The translations under genes and the position numbers were made by a program. Below are positions 1-5,852 of a stretch of DNA of 11,591 nucleotides, in pieces; position 1 is the stretch's first letter; each line of letters begins with the position of its first letter. The stretch is from the NCBI GenBank assembly GCA_002792165.1, contig PFNV01000037.1:1949-13539 (forward strand), read 5' to 3'. The stretch is from Candidatus Tagabacteria bacterium CG_4_10_14_0_2_um_filter_40_13. GTDB lineage: Bacteria > Patescibacteriota > Minisyncoccia > GCA-002779875. The notes under the pieces were generated by a model that was not told the DNA's origin, did no database searches, and worked only from the letters and a program-made list of their open reading frames with translations.

Positions 1-771
1 AATGGAAGAAGATATTCAATTAAAGTACGGATAAAAGCAAAAAACTTAAGACGAAAAGGGCAGACTCATCGGGAAATCGCTAAAGAACTCGGTATCGCTT
101 TGGGAACAGCTTCGTTATGGACCAAAGGCATAACTTTAACCGATAGACAAAAACAGGAAATTGAAAAAAGAAGAAATAGAGTTAGTCCTAATTTTAGCAT
201 TGAGCAAAGACGTATTCAGGCATTTAAAAATTTATCAAGATTTTGGAAACCCAAACCAACAAATAAAGAACTTATTCAAAGGATAATCAGTTTTTATAGA
301 AAACACGGAAGAATTCCTTATAAGAGAGAATTCAATAATACTTACATAGAATATAAAAAGAATTTTGGGAGCTGGAATAACGCGATAAAAATAGCAGATT
401 TTGAACCTAACCCAATTAGATTTTCAAAAAGATTTCAAGCTAAAGACGGGCATATCTGTGATTCTTATGCAGAAAAAATAATTGATGATTGGCTAACTAA
501 ATACAAAATTGCACACGAAAAAAATTTAAAATACGGCAATACTACAAAGATGACGGCCGATTTTTCATGCGGCAATATCCGCATAGAATATTTTGGCCTC
601 GCGGGCGAAGTAGAGGGCTATGATGCCGTAATTTTAAAAAAGCGCAAAATTTGCAAAGAAAAAAACTTTAAGCTTATCGAAATTTATCCTAAAGATCTAT
701 TCCCGAATCGTTTAAATAAAATTTCTGGCCTTACAAAATTAAAAAACAAAAAGATTAAATCTTCGCGATAA
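1..771 (+). CDS. HTH / homing-endonuclease-associated repeat / Vsr-like nuclease-fold protein (5' partial)
   Basis: The frame is open from base 1, so the true start lies outside the window. Numbering from the first codon, residues about 8-41 read as a helix-turn-helix (REIAKELGIALGTASLW). Residues about 87-134 resemble the homing-endonuclease-associated repeat (ELIQRIISFYRKHGRIP followed by FGSWNNAIKIA). The C-terminal third resembles a Vsr/PD-(D/E)XK-type fold: an acidic residue near 158 (SYAEKIIDDW), ADF near 185-188, the core strand IRIEYFGL near 194, a lysine-rich helix, and FKLIEIYPKDL. A DNA-binding nuclease or nuclease-derived regulator is inferred. The usual ExK catalytic pair is not clear (EYF instead), so activity is uncertain. 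The 3' end overlaps the 3' end of rpmB by 17 bp on the opposite strand. The gene is AT-rich relative to the ribosomal genes. Confidence 0.75.
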   Translation, partial: NGRRYSIKVRIKAKNLRRKGQTHREIAKELGIALGTASLWTKGITLTDRQKQEIEKRRNRVSPNFSIEQRRIQAFKNLSRFWKPKPTNKELIQRIISFYRKHGRIPYKREFNNTYIEYKKNFGSWNNAIKIADFEPNPIRFSKRFQAKDGHICDSYAEKIIDDWLTKYKIAHEKNLKYGNTTKMTADFSCGNIRIEYFGLAGEVEGYDAVILKKRKICKEKNFKLIEIYPKDLFPNRLNKISGLTKLKNKKIKSSR

Positions 772-949
772 GATGCCTTCCTTTTTTCAGACAGCGGGTG
801 CAGATTTTGACGCGCTTGCCGCCAGGCAGGCGCGTCCACTGAAGATTGGGAATTTTTCTCTGCATTTTAGTGGGATTATATTTTCCGCGCAAAAGATTGC
901 GTTTTCCGCCCATCCGCGTTGTTTTATTGCAAATTGGACAAGATTTCAT
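755..949 (-). CDS. rpmB: 50S ribosomal protein bL28
   Basis: This 64-residue protein has the bL28 pattern: CPICNK at the N-terminus, a basic middle with KMQRKIPNLQWTRLPGGKRV, and ICTRCLKKG near the C-terminus. Cys4, Cys7, Cys50 and Cys53 make a complete zinc-ribbon set, so this is the zinc-binding (C+) form. The length is normal for the family. bL28 belongs to the large subunit. The gene is read leftwards and its last 17 bp overlap the preceding plus-strand gene tail to tail. No Shine-Dalgarno sequence precedes the ATG at 949. It is divergent from the M50 protease gene and shares an 84-bp intergenic region with it. Confidence 0.9.
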   Translation of the reverse strand: MKSCPICNKTTRMGGKRNLLRGKYNPTKMQRKIPNLQWTRLPGGKRVKICTRCLKKGRHLIAKI

Positions 950-976
950 GATTTTAATTTCTGATTTTAAATCGAA

Positions 977-1004
977 TTGAAAACTGTGCTTTTTATGCTA
1001 TCAT
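977..1004 (+). promoter_or_regulatory. Extended -10 promoter for the M50 protease operon
   Basis: TTGAAA (977-982) is followed after 16 bp by TATCAT (999-1004), preceded by TGC (an extended -10 motif). The predicted transcript starts near 1011, about 23 nt before the ATG at 1034. No other comparable promoter is seen before 1700, so it probably serves the genes at 1034-3544. Confidence 0.6.
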
Positions 1005-1023
1005 TTAAAATGCTTTAATGCAA
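995..1023 (-). promoter_or_regulatory. Possible minus-strand promoter for rpmB
   Basis: Read on the minus strand, TTGCAT (1023-1018) and TAGCAT (1000-995) are separated by 17 bp and would give a leader of about 40 nt before rpmB. Both boxes are imperfect. The site overlaps the better plus-strand promoter, so the two could interfere. Confidence 0.3.
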
Positions 1024-1033
1024 TAGAAAATAT

Positions 1034-1648
1034 ATGGAATTCATATTCGCAATCACGATTTTAATACTTTCCGTAATACTTCATGAAATATCTCACGGAT
1101 ACGTCGCGTATCTTTTAGGAGATTCAACTGCCAAATATGCCGGCCGCCTTACCTTAAATCCTTTGAGTCATCTGGATATTTTCGGTTCGGTCATTCTTCC
1201 GGTATTCACTTATCTCACCGGCGGATTCATTATCGGTTGGGCAAAGCCCGTTCCTTTCAATCCTTACAATCTAAAAAATCAAAAATGGGGCCCGGCCATT
1301 GTGGGCGCCGCCGGACCATTAACGAATCTTCTGATTGTGGTAATTTTTGGAACACTTATTCGCCTAAGTAGCACCTTCAGTTTGTTGCCCGTCGCCTTTT
1401 TCCAACTTGCCAGTCTTATCGTTTTCATTAATTTGATACTGGCGGTTTTAAATCTCATTCCCATTCCTCCCCTTGACGGCTCCCGCCTGCTTTCCGCTTT
1501 TCTGCCTTTTCGCTGGCAAAAAATTCAATATACTCTTGAACGCTACTCTTTCATCTTCGTCATAATTTTTATCTTTTTTGTCTGGCCACATATCTTCTTG
1601 CCAATCGTCTCTTTTTTGTTTAAGTTAATTACGGGACTAACGATTTAA
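1034..1648 (+). CDS. Site-2 protease (M50 family) intramembrane metalloprotease
   Basis: This 204-residue, very hydrophobic protein carries the zinc-binding HExxH motif as HEISH at residues 17-21 inside the first membrane segment. The second conserved site is NLIPIPPLDG at 140-149, whose Asp148 is the expected third zinc ligand. Between them are a GWAKPVPFNPYNL loop and a GPLTNLL helix typical of the short M50B group (SpoIVFB/YwhC-like), which lacks the PDZ domain of RseP. Four to five membrane segments are likely. It should cleave membrane-embedded substrates, but the substrate cannot be inferred. The ATG at 1034 is chosen because HEISH must lie in the first helix; there is no SD. The FAD dehydrogenase gene starts 51 nt downstream. 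Confidence 0.9.
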   Translation: MEFIFAITILILSVILHEISHGYVAYLLGDSTAKYAGRLTLNPLSHLDIFGSVILPVFTYLTGGFIIGWAKPVPFNPYNLKNQKWGPAIVGAAGPLTNLLIVVIFGTLIRLSSTFSLLPVAFFQLASLIVFINLILAVLNLIPIPPLDGSRLLSAFLPFRWQKIQYTLERYSFIFVIIFIFFVWPHIFLPIVSFLFKLITGLTI

Positions 1649-1699
1649 TTTAGATAAAACGTTCTTTAAAAATTGGGGTAAGCGATAAGGAGGATGTAA

Positions 1700-3109
1700 A
1701 TGGATATTGCCGAAAAAAAATACGACGTGGCTATTATCGGTTCCGGACCGGCGGGAATGTCGGCTGCTTTGGAAATCAAAAAACTGAAATCAGACGCCAA
1801 AATCGTCATTTTCGAACAAGGCAAGATTCGCCTTACCGCAGATAGAGGCAATGCCGAACATTCCACTCGCGGCTGGGGCGGAGCAGGCGCTTTTTCCGAC
1901 GGCAAGCTCAATCTCACATGGGATTCGGGCGGCCAATTGATCGAAGTTATACCCAGAGAAAAATTCAAAGAATTGATGCGTTATGTCGACGAACAATATC
2001 TTGCGTTCGATGATAATAAAGGACCATTAAAAATTCCGAGCGCAAAAAAAGCAAAAAAACTGAGAGATGAAGCTTGGGCGGCCGGTTTTAAAGATTTCAT
2101 TTATTATCCAACCCGCCATTGGGGAACCGATGCCGCATATTTCATCGTTGAGAAAATAAGACAGCATCTTCTAAATCATGGAGTTGAAATTTTTCTTGAA
2201 ACTAAAATCACAGACTTGAAAGATTTAGGCGAAGAATTTTCAATCTGGTCAGAGGCGCATCGCGAATTTAAAAGCCGCGTGGTAATTATGGCCGGCGGCA
2301 GAGGAAGCAACGAACAAACGAGCAAAATAGCGGAAACCTTCGGACTGGAAGTGCAAGACAATGGAATCGATATCGGCGTAAGAATAGAAACGCTTGCCGG
2401 ATGCTTTGAAAAATTCACCGATGTGGTTCAATCGCCGAAATTAGTTTACAGAACGAACAGGAACGACAAAGAAGTAAGAACATTTTGCGTTTGTCCTTAT
2501 GGTTTTGTGAAGCTGGAATTATCCTACGGAATTTTGACCGTTAATGGAGAAAGCTATTCCGAATCTTCGGGAATCAAATCGAAAAACACGAATTTCGCGG
2601 TTTTGGTTCACGAAAAATTTGATGACTCGTTCCATGATCCGATTGGCTACGGCAACAAAATTGCCAGTTTAGCTAATCATTTAGGAAGGGGATTGGTTAT
2701 TGTCCAGACATTGAGCGATTTTTTGAAAGGCCGGCGCTCGACGGAAAAACGTATTCAGGAAAGCGCGGTTCGTCCCACGCTTAAAGAGGCAATACCGGGC
2801 AGTATCGGCTCTGTTCTTCCTTACGACTTTATGGCGGCTATCGAAGAATTTCTGAAAGAACCGCTGAGAAAAGTCGCGCCGGCGATGAATCCGAATAACG
2901 TTCTGATTTACGGCGGCGAAGTTAAACAATACGCCAAAAAAATTATGGTCAATGAAAACTGCGAATCGGCGCAAAAACGGCTTTACTTTGTCGGCGATGG
3001 CGGCGGATATACCCGCGGAATTATGCAGGCATCTATGCAGGGTATAATAAGCGGCCGGCATATCACCGAAGAATATATTGGAAATTTACCTTTGAAGCCG
3101 AACACCTAA
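1700..3109 (+). CDS. FAD-dependent dehydrogenase (COG2509-like)
   Basis: This 469-residue flavoprotein has an N-terminal Rossmann dinucleotide fold: DVAIIGSGPAGMSAALEI with GSGPAG at 14-19, and the ribose-binding Glu39 in KIVIFEQGK. A glycine-rich stretch (RGWGGAGAFSDGKLN) follows, and a closing FAD motif YFVGDGGGYTRGI lies near the C-terminus. The middle and C-terminal blocks (STEKRIQESAVRPT, LKEAIPGSIG, NPNNVLIYGGEVK) match the COG2509 'uncharacterised FAD-dependent dehydrogenase' group as I remember it; its substrate is not established. The protein is full length for that group and has no membrane segment. A perfect AAGGAGG (1687-1693) sits 6 nt before the ATG, unlike the ribosomal genes. 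It is probably cotranscribed with the M50 protease. Confidence 0.85.
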   Translation: MDIAEKKYDVAIIGSGPAGMSAALEIKKLKSDAKIVIFEQGKIRLTADRGNAEHSTRGWGGAGAFSDGKLNLTWDSGGQLIEVIPREKFKELMRYVDEQYLAFDDNKGPLKIPSAKKAKKLRDEAWAAGFKDFIYYPTRHWGTDAAYFIVEKIRQHLLNHGVEIFLETKITDLKDLGEEFSIWSEAHREFKSRVVIMAGGRGSNEQTSKIAETFGLEVQDNGIDIGVRIETLAGCFEKFTDVVQSPKLVYRTNRNDKEVRTFCVCPYGFVKLELSYGILTVNGESYSESSGIKSKNTNFAVLVHEKFDDSFHDPIGYGNKIASLANHLGRGLVIVQTLSDFLKGRRSTEKRIQESAVRPTLKEAIPGSIGSVLPYDFMAAIEEFLKEPLRKVAPAMNPNNVLIYGGEVKQYAKKIMVNENCESAQKRLYFVGDGGGYTRGIMQASMQGIISGRHITEEYIGNLPLKPNT

Positions 3110-3133
3110 AATAAAGGGAGGAATAATAAAGCA

Positions 3134-3406
3134 ATGGAAGAAAAAGAAATAAAAAAACAGGAAGGCGCGCCGTTACTTAATCCTAACAATGAACTCTTAA
3201 CCGAATGGGCGGAAAAAATCCTTTATCCCGAATTCGAAGCAATGGAAAATAAAATCGCGGAACTGAAAGAAAAACTCCAGGAGAAAGACAAGCAACTGCG
3301 ATATTCTCTGGAAACATGGACCTATCTCGCGCATGAAATCGACTCCGCGCTTTCACGGGCAAATTCGCGTATTTACGCGATGATGAACGAAATAGGAAAA
3401 GAATAA
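3134..3406 (+). CDS. Small coiled-coil protein of unknown function
   Basis: I do not recognise this 90-residue protein. Residues about 1-20 are polar (EEKEIKKQEGAPLLNPNNE). Residues about 22-60 form a charged heptad-like helix (MENKIAELKEKLQEKDKQL), and the C-terminal part (AHEIDSALSRANSRIYAMM) is also helical. A soluble coiled-coil protein that self-associates or binds a partner is inferred. GGGAGG (3116-3121) lies 12 nt before the ATG, a somewhat long spacing. The gene begins 24 nt after the FAD dehydrogenase and is followed 21 nt later by a 38-codon gene. The operon-like spacing supports it being real. Confidence 0.65.
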   Translation: MEEKEIKKQEGAPLLNPNNELLTEWAEKILYPEFEAMENKIAELKEKLQEKDKQLRYSLETWTYLAHEIDSALSRANSRIYAMMNEIGKE

Positions 3407-3427
3407 AATTAGAAAAGGAGGTATTTT

Positions 3428-3544
3428 ATGGAAAGAGAAAAATTCAGACCGGCTAACTCCGGGAAAAATCCAAAGGAACCCGAACAGAAGGAAAAATCGA
3501 CTAACATGGTCAAAAAATTGTTAAAATTTTTAAAAATAATTTAA
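3428..3544 (+). CDS. 38-residue cationic peptide with amphipathic C-terminus
   Basis: This is a short gene. A perfect AAGGAGGT (3415-3422) sits 5 nt before the ATG, and the reading frame gives 38 residues ending in TAA at 3542-3544. The N-terminal 25 residues are polar and probably disordered (PANSGKNPKEPEQKEKS). The last 12 (MVKKLLKFLKII) form a basic amphipathic helix that could touch the membrane or nucleic acid. It is the last gene before a terminator at 3568, in the same unit as the coiled-coil gene. The function is unknown. The strong SD and the placement argue for real translation, but no homology can be claimed. Confidence 0.5.
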   Translation: MEREKFRPANSGKNPKEPEQKEKSTNMVKKLLKFLKII

Positions 3545-3567
3545 TTTCAGCGCGAAGCTGATAAAAT

Positions 3568-3596
3568 GGCGTCAAGAATGACGCTGTTTTTGTTTT
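3568..3596 (+). terminator. Intrinsic terminator
   Basis: GCGTCA (3569-3574) pairs with TGACGC (3579-3584), extended by a G-T pair. The loop is AGAA, and GTTTTTGTTTT follows. It lies 24 nt after the 38-codon gene and closes the plus-strand unit that starts at 1034. Confidence 0.75.
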
Positions 3597-3637
3597 GCCA
3601 ATTTTTTAAAAATACCCATTGGTAGTTGAACGTTGAA

Positions 3638-3679
3638 TACATTTACATCTTTCTGCTATAGCGTAAAGTTGTAAATGTA
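3638..3679. repeat. Palindrome copy A, downstream of the PaaX/Cas2-like gene
   Basis: This is a 42-nt near-perfect palindrome centred between 3658 and 3659 (CTGCTATAGCG core). The outer arms are TACATTTACA and its complement, with mismatches at 3648/3669 and 3653/3664. It shares its core and right arm (TATAGCGTAAAG, then TGTAAATG) in the same orientation with copy B at 4301-4334. The gene's stop codon is 62 bp away. The remaining 3597-3741 is AT-rich with no other gene. Confidence 0.8.
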
Positions 3680-3741
3680 AAATTACCTATCAAATTATCT
3701 ATTTCGAATAATCATCGGTAATCATCAATTTCAAAATTAAT

Positions 3742-4296
3742 TTATTTCAAATTAAAATGCCGGCGGAAGTTATAATCGGGGGATATCGGCGCCTCCAAGT
3801 AAAAAACGCTATCCTCAATATTAAAAAAGTTAATGACAAAATTAACTTCGTCTCCGCAGGGAAAAGGATAAATAAAAACACTTTTCTGAAATTCAAGAAA
3901 ACCCAAATTTTTTAATTTTCTACGCAAGGCATCTCTAATTTTCTTTTTCAATTCAGGGATATCAAAAAGCACAATCCTCCATTTTCTATCCCAACGTTTT
4001 GATTTTTTTAATTTCAGATTGCGCAGTTGATATTTCAACCAGCGTTTTTTACCTTCTTCGCTAAGTTGGAAGCCTTCAACATCATCAGCCCGCTTAATTG
4101 TTTTCATAAAACCGTTCAATTGAAGACGTCTTAAAACATGATAAAGCTGTTTTCTATCAATCGTGTGCCATAAGCGATCACATTCTTGATGAAGTTGAAA
4201 ACGTTGTTTTTTGTCTTTACTCAAAGCTAAAACGAAACCACTCGCCAAAATGCCAAGCACTTTACCCGTTAAAATTCCGTATTCTTTCATAATCAT
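3742..4296 (-). CDS. PaaX-like winged-helix protein with Cas2-like domain
   Basis: This is a 184-residue protein. Residues about 5-95 form a winged-helix region (QLYHVLRRLQLNGFMKTI, then the wing GFQLSEEGKKRWL). A basic linker (RNLKLKKSKRWDRK) leads into a ferredoxin-like domain at about 106-170: WRIVLFDIPE, a helix KIRDALRRKLKNLGF, then FQKSVFIYPFP. Asp112 in the first strand aligns with the conserved Asp of Cas2. This arrangement fits PaaX-family proteins, whose central domain resembles Cas2. It lacks the extra C-terminal region of full-size PaaX (about 300 residues, from memory). No CRISPR array or cas1 is visible, so it is more likely a DNA-binding regulator or an element-encoded protein than an adaptation nuclease. 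It may also start at Met3 (4290). Near-identical palindromes lie on both sides. There is no SD. Confidence 0.8.
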   Translation of the reverse strand: MIMKEYGILTGKVLGILASGFVLALSKDKKQRFQLHQECDRLWHTIDRKQLYHVLRRLQLNGFMKTIKRADDVEGFQLSEEGKKRWLKYQLRNLKLKKSKRWDRKWRIVLFDIPELKKKIRDALRRKLKNLGFLEFQKSVFIYPFPCGDEVNFVINFFNIEDSVFYLEAPISPDYNFRRHFNLK

Positions 4297-4300
4297 AAAG

Positions 4301-4334
4301 TTAACATCTTTTCGCTATAGCGTAAAGATGTAAA
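4301..4334. repeat. Palindrome copy B, upstream of the PaaX/Cas2-like gene
   Basis: This 34-nt palindrome is centred between 4317 and 4318. It has a perfect CGCTATAGCG core (4313-4322) and arms ACATCTTT and AAAGATGT, with a T-T mismatch at 4312/4323. It begins 4 bp upstream of the ATG at 4296, which is where an autoregulatory operator would be expected. It is the same motif as copy A, with centres 659 bp apart. Confidence 0.8.
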
Positions 4335-4344
4335 TGATTAAATA
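4316..4344 (-). promoter_or_regulatory. Possible promoter of the PaaX/Cas2-like gene inside the palindrome
   Basis: On the minus strand, TTTAAT is followed after 17 bp by TATAGC, and that -10 box is the centre of the palindrome. The boxes are only moderate matches to consensus. If real, a protein bound to the palindrome would directly block transcription of its own gene. Confidence 0.35.
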
Positions 4345-4364
4345 TTCAATAATGATTAAATATT
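4333..4364. repeat. 14-bp tandem direct repeat beside palindrome B
   Basis: AATGATTAAATATT occurs at 4333-4346 and again at 4351-4364, separated by CAAT (18-bp period). The first copy begins within the last bases of palindrome B. It could be a binding site or an insertion scar. No counterpart is seen beside copy A. Confidence 0.6.
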
Positions 4365-4382
4365 ATTCTTTGATACAGGACC

Positions 4383-4411
4383 TTGACGCCGTTTTTGCTT
4401 CGTGCTAATTT
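4383..4411 (+). promoter_or_regulatory. Sigma70-like promoter for the 95-residue coiled-coil gene
   Basis: TTGACG (4383-4388) is followed after 17 bp by TAATTT (4406-4411), preceded by TGC (extended -10). The transcript should start near 4418 and carry a long leader of about 165 nt before the ATG at 4584. Confidence 0.65.
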
Positions 4412-4448
4412 TAACCCACCTGAAAATTAAGGGGTTCTTTGAAATTTT

Positions 4449-4583
4449 GGGAGGTGATTGATATGTAAAAAGAAATGGAGCAAAGAGACAGAAGGCGTTA
4501 AAGCTGGAGGGAACCGGTTCTTTGGACGAACCCGTCCGCCAACCGGCGGGGCGAGGGAAGCCGCAAAGAAAAGGAGGAGAAAG
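4449..4583 (+). promoter_or_regulatory. Structured leader with a start-stop codon pair
   Basis: GGGAGGTGAT (4449-4458) is a near-perfect SD placed for an ATG at 4463, but the next codon is TAA (4466-4468). A second mini-frame, ATG at 4475 to TAA at 4501, would encode MEQRDRRR. GC-rich hairpins follow: GGACG/CGTCC (4524-4537) and CCGCC/GGCGG (4536-4549). These share two bases and so compete. The gene's own SD (AAGGAGG, 4571-4577) comes next. The arrangement suggests translational control. It matches no riboswitch class that I recognise. Confidence 0.4.
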
Positions 4584-4871
4584 ATGAGCTTAAAAGAAAT
4601 AGAGAGAGAAATAAGAGAAATAAAAGAAATTCAAGCTCAATTCGCAAACAAAGATGAGGAAATAAAGAGATTAAAATACGAAGTAGAATCTTTAGAAGAA
4701 GAAATCGAAAAGGCGATTATCGCTCTTGACCAGACTAAGAAGATTTTCAAGAGCAAAACTATCGCTCTGATACGAAAAGAATTAATTCAGGCATTACCTA
4801 TCAACATAAGAACAAAATTCATCGGAATCCAGCCTCCCGAATCCTGGTCCAGACTGCCGGAAGATAAATAA
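4584..4871 (+). CDS. 95-residue coiled-coil protein of unknown function
   Basis: The start is set by AAGGAGG (4571-4577), 6 nt before the ATG at 4584. The frame is also open upstream to a TTG at 4458, but that start would have an SD only 3 nt away and would translate GC-rich hairpins, so it is rejected. Residues about 2-60 are a strongly charged coiled coil (LKEIEREIREIKEIQ, then EVESLEEEIEKAI). The C-terminus is a short globular tail (LPINIRTKFIGIQPPESW). I recognise no family. It is a single-gene unit with its own promoter, an unusual leader and a strong terminator. Structurally it resembles the small coiled-coil protein at 3134, without evident sequence identity. Confidence 0.65.
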   Translation: MSLKEIEREIREIKEIQAQFANKDEEIKRLKYEVESLEEEIEKAIIALDQTKKIFKSKTIALIRKELIQALPINIRTKFIGIQPPESWSRLPEDK

Positions 4872-4880
4872 TCAAATCTG

Positions 4881-4909
4881 GCCCCGCAAAAGCGCGGGGC
4901 TTTTTTGTT
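4881..4909 (+). terminator. Strong intrinsic terminator
   Basis: GCCCCGC (4881-4887) pairs perfectly with GCGGGGC (4894-4900), with a 6-nt loop followed by TTTTTTGTT. It ends the coiled-coil gene unit, and its T-tract runs into the -35 box of the rpsL promoter. Confidence 0.9.
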
Positions 4910-4937
4910 TGACACTTTTTAGCAAAAACTATAAACT
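4909..4937 (+). promoter_or_regulatory. rpsL promoter, placed for a leaderless transcript
   Basis: A consensus TTGACA (4909-4914) is followed after 17 bp by TAAACT (4932-4937). Only 7 nt separate the -10 box from the rpsL ATG at 4945, so transcription should begin at or next to the start codon. Overlapping TATAAA sequences exist at 4930 and 4937, but their spacing is poorer. Confidence 0.65.
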
Positions 4938-4944
4938 ATAAACC

Positions 4945-5358
4945 ATGCCGACAATCCACCAATTAATTAAAAAAGGGAGGAAAAAAATTTTGAAGAAATC
5001 AAAAGTCGTTGCTTTACAGCGCGGTTTTAATATTATCAAAAATCGTCCGGTTTATTTTTCGTCGCCTTTCAAGCGCGGCGTTTGCATTAAAGTTTCAACC
5101 ATGACTCCGAAAAAACCGAACTCCGCCATCCGCAAAGTGGCAAGGGTGCGGCTTACAAACGGAATGGAAGTAACCGCCTATATCCCCGGCATCGGCCATA
5201 ACCTGCAAGAACACTCTATCGTGCTGCTTCGCGGCGGTCGCGTCAAAGATTTGCCGGGAGTCCAATATCATATTGTCCGCGGCGTGCTCGATACCGCCGG
5301 AGTTGAAGGCCGCAGACGGCAACGCTCGGCATACGGAGCTAAAAGACCAAAAGAATAA
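4945..5358 (+). CDS. rpsL: 30S ribosomal protein uS12
   Basis: This 137-residue protein matches uS12 throughout. It starts [14 protein letters not shown] and contains [17 protein letters not shown] (54-70), [22 protein letters not shown] and a C-terminal YGAKRPK. Lys56/Lys57 in the PKKPNS loop, tied to decoding and streptomycin sensitivity, are unmodified wild type. Asp102 corresponds to the residue that RimO methylthiolates in E. coli. Residues about 26-41 carry the insertion seen in Gram-positive uS12 and absent in E. coli. uS12 is in the decoding centre of the small subunit. It is the first gene of the str group, with no SD and an apparently leaderless start. Confidence 0.97.
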   Translation: MPTIHQLIKKGRKKILKKSKVVALQRGFNIIKNRPVYFSSPFKRGVCIKVSTMTPKKPNSAIRKVARVRLTNGMEVTAYIPGIGHNLQEHSIVLLRGGRVKDLPGVQYHIVRGVLDTAGVEGRRRQRSAYGAKRPKE

Positions 5359-5375
5359 AACATAAAACTTGAAAC

Positions 5376-5843
5376 ATGAGAAGAAAAATTAAAATAAAAC
5401 ACACGCTGGGAACGGACCCCGTTTATAACTCGAAAGAAATCGAGAAATTCACCAATTATTTGCTTTGGGAAGGAAAAAAATCCATCGCCCGTCAAATTGT
5501 TTATAAAACTTTCGAAGAAATAAAAAATAAAACAAAATCCGACCCCGTCGCTGTCTTTCAAAAAGCAATCGACAATGTTTCGCCCTGGATTCAGGTGCGC
5601 TCCAAAAGAGTCGGAGGCGCAACCTATCAGGTTCCAAAAGAAATTCCGACGGAAAAAAGAATCAGTCTGGCCATGCGCTGGATAATCGTTGCGGCCCGGG
5701 CAAAAAAAGGAAAAAATATAGCCAGCCGGCTTTCCGAAGAATTGATATTGGCTTCCAAAAACGAAGGAACGGCTGTTAAAAAGAGAGAGGATACCCACAG
5801 AATGGCCGAAGCAAACCGCGCTTTCGCCCATTTTGCCTGGTAA
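5376..5843 (+). CDS. rpsG: 30S ribosomal protein uS7
   Basis: This 155-residue protein is a normal-length uS7: DPVYNSKEIEKFTNYLLWEGKK near the N-terminus, then RVGGATYQVPKEI, LAMRWIIVAAR, and the hallmark GTAVKKREDTHRMAEANRAFAH followed by the terminal W. uS7 nucleates assembly of the 30S head and contacts the E-site tRNA. It begins 17 nt after rpsL and ends 9 nt before fusA, the classic str order. There is no SD before the ATG. Confidence 0.97.
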   Translation: MRRKIKIKHTLGTDPVYNSKEIEKFTNYLLWEGKKSIARQIVYKTFEEIKNKTKSDPVAVFQKAIDNVSPWIQVRSKRVGGATYQVPKEIPTEKRISLAMRWIIVAARAKKGKNIASRLSEELILASKNEGTAVKKREDTHRMAEANRAFAHFAW

Positions 5844-5852
5844 AAAATCACT

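Noticed and set aside
773..964. Plus-strand 63-codon frame opposite rpmB
   Set aside because: The opposite strand encodes bL28 with all four cysteines and family motifs, so this frame is its shadow.
3638..4334. Reading the two palindromes plus the Cas2-like gene as a CRISPR-Cas locus
   Set aside because: Only two repeat copies 659 bp apart with a gene between them, no spacers of constant length, no cas1 and no effector gene.
4458..4583. TTG-start N-terminal extension of the 95-residue coiled-coil protein
   Set aside because: The SD would be only 3 nt from the TTG, the extension would translate GC-rich hairpins, and an ideal SD precedes the ATG at 4584.
4500..4583. Known riboswitch or housekeeping RNA (guanidine, SRP, RNase P) in the GC-rich leader
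   Set aside because: None of the conserved core sequences of those RNAs that I know are present; only short hairpins are seen.
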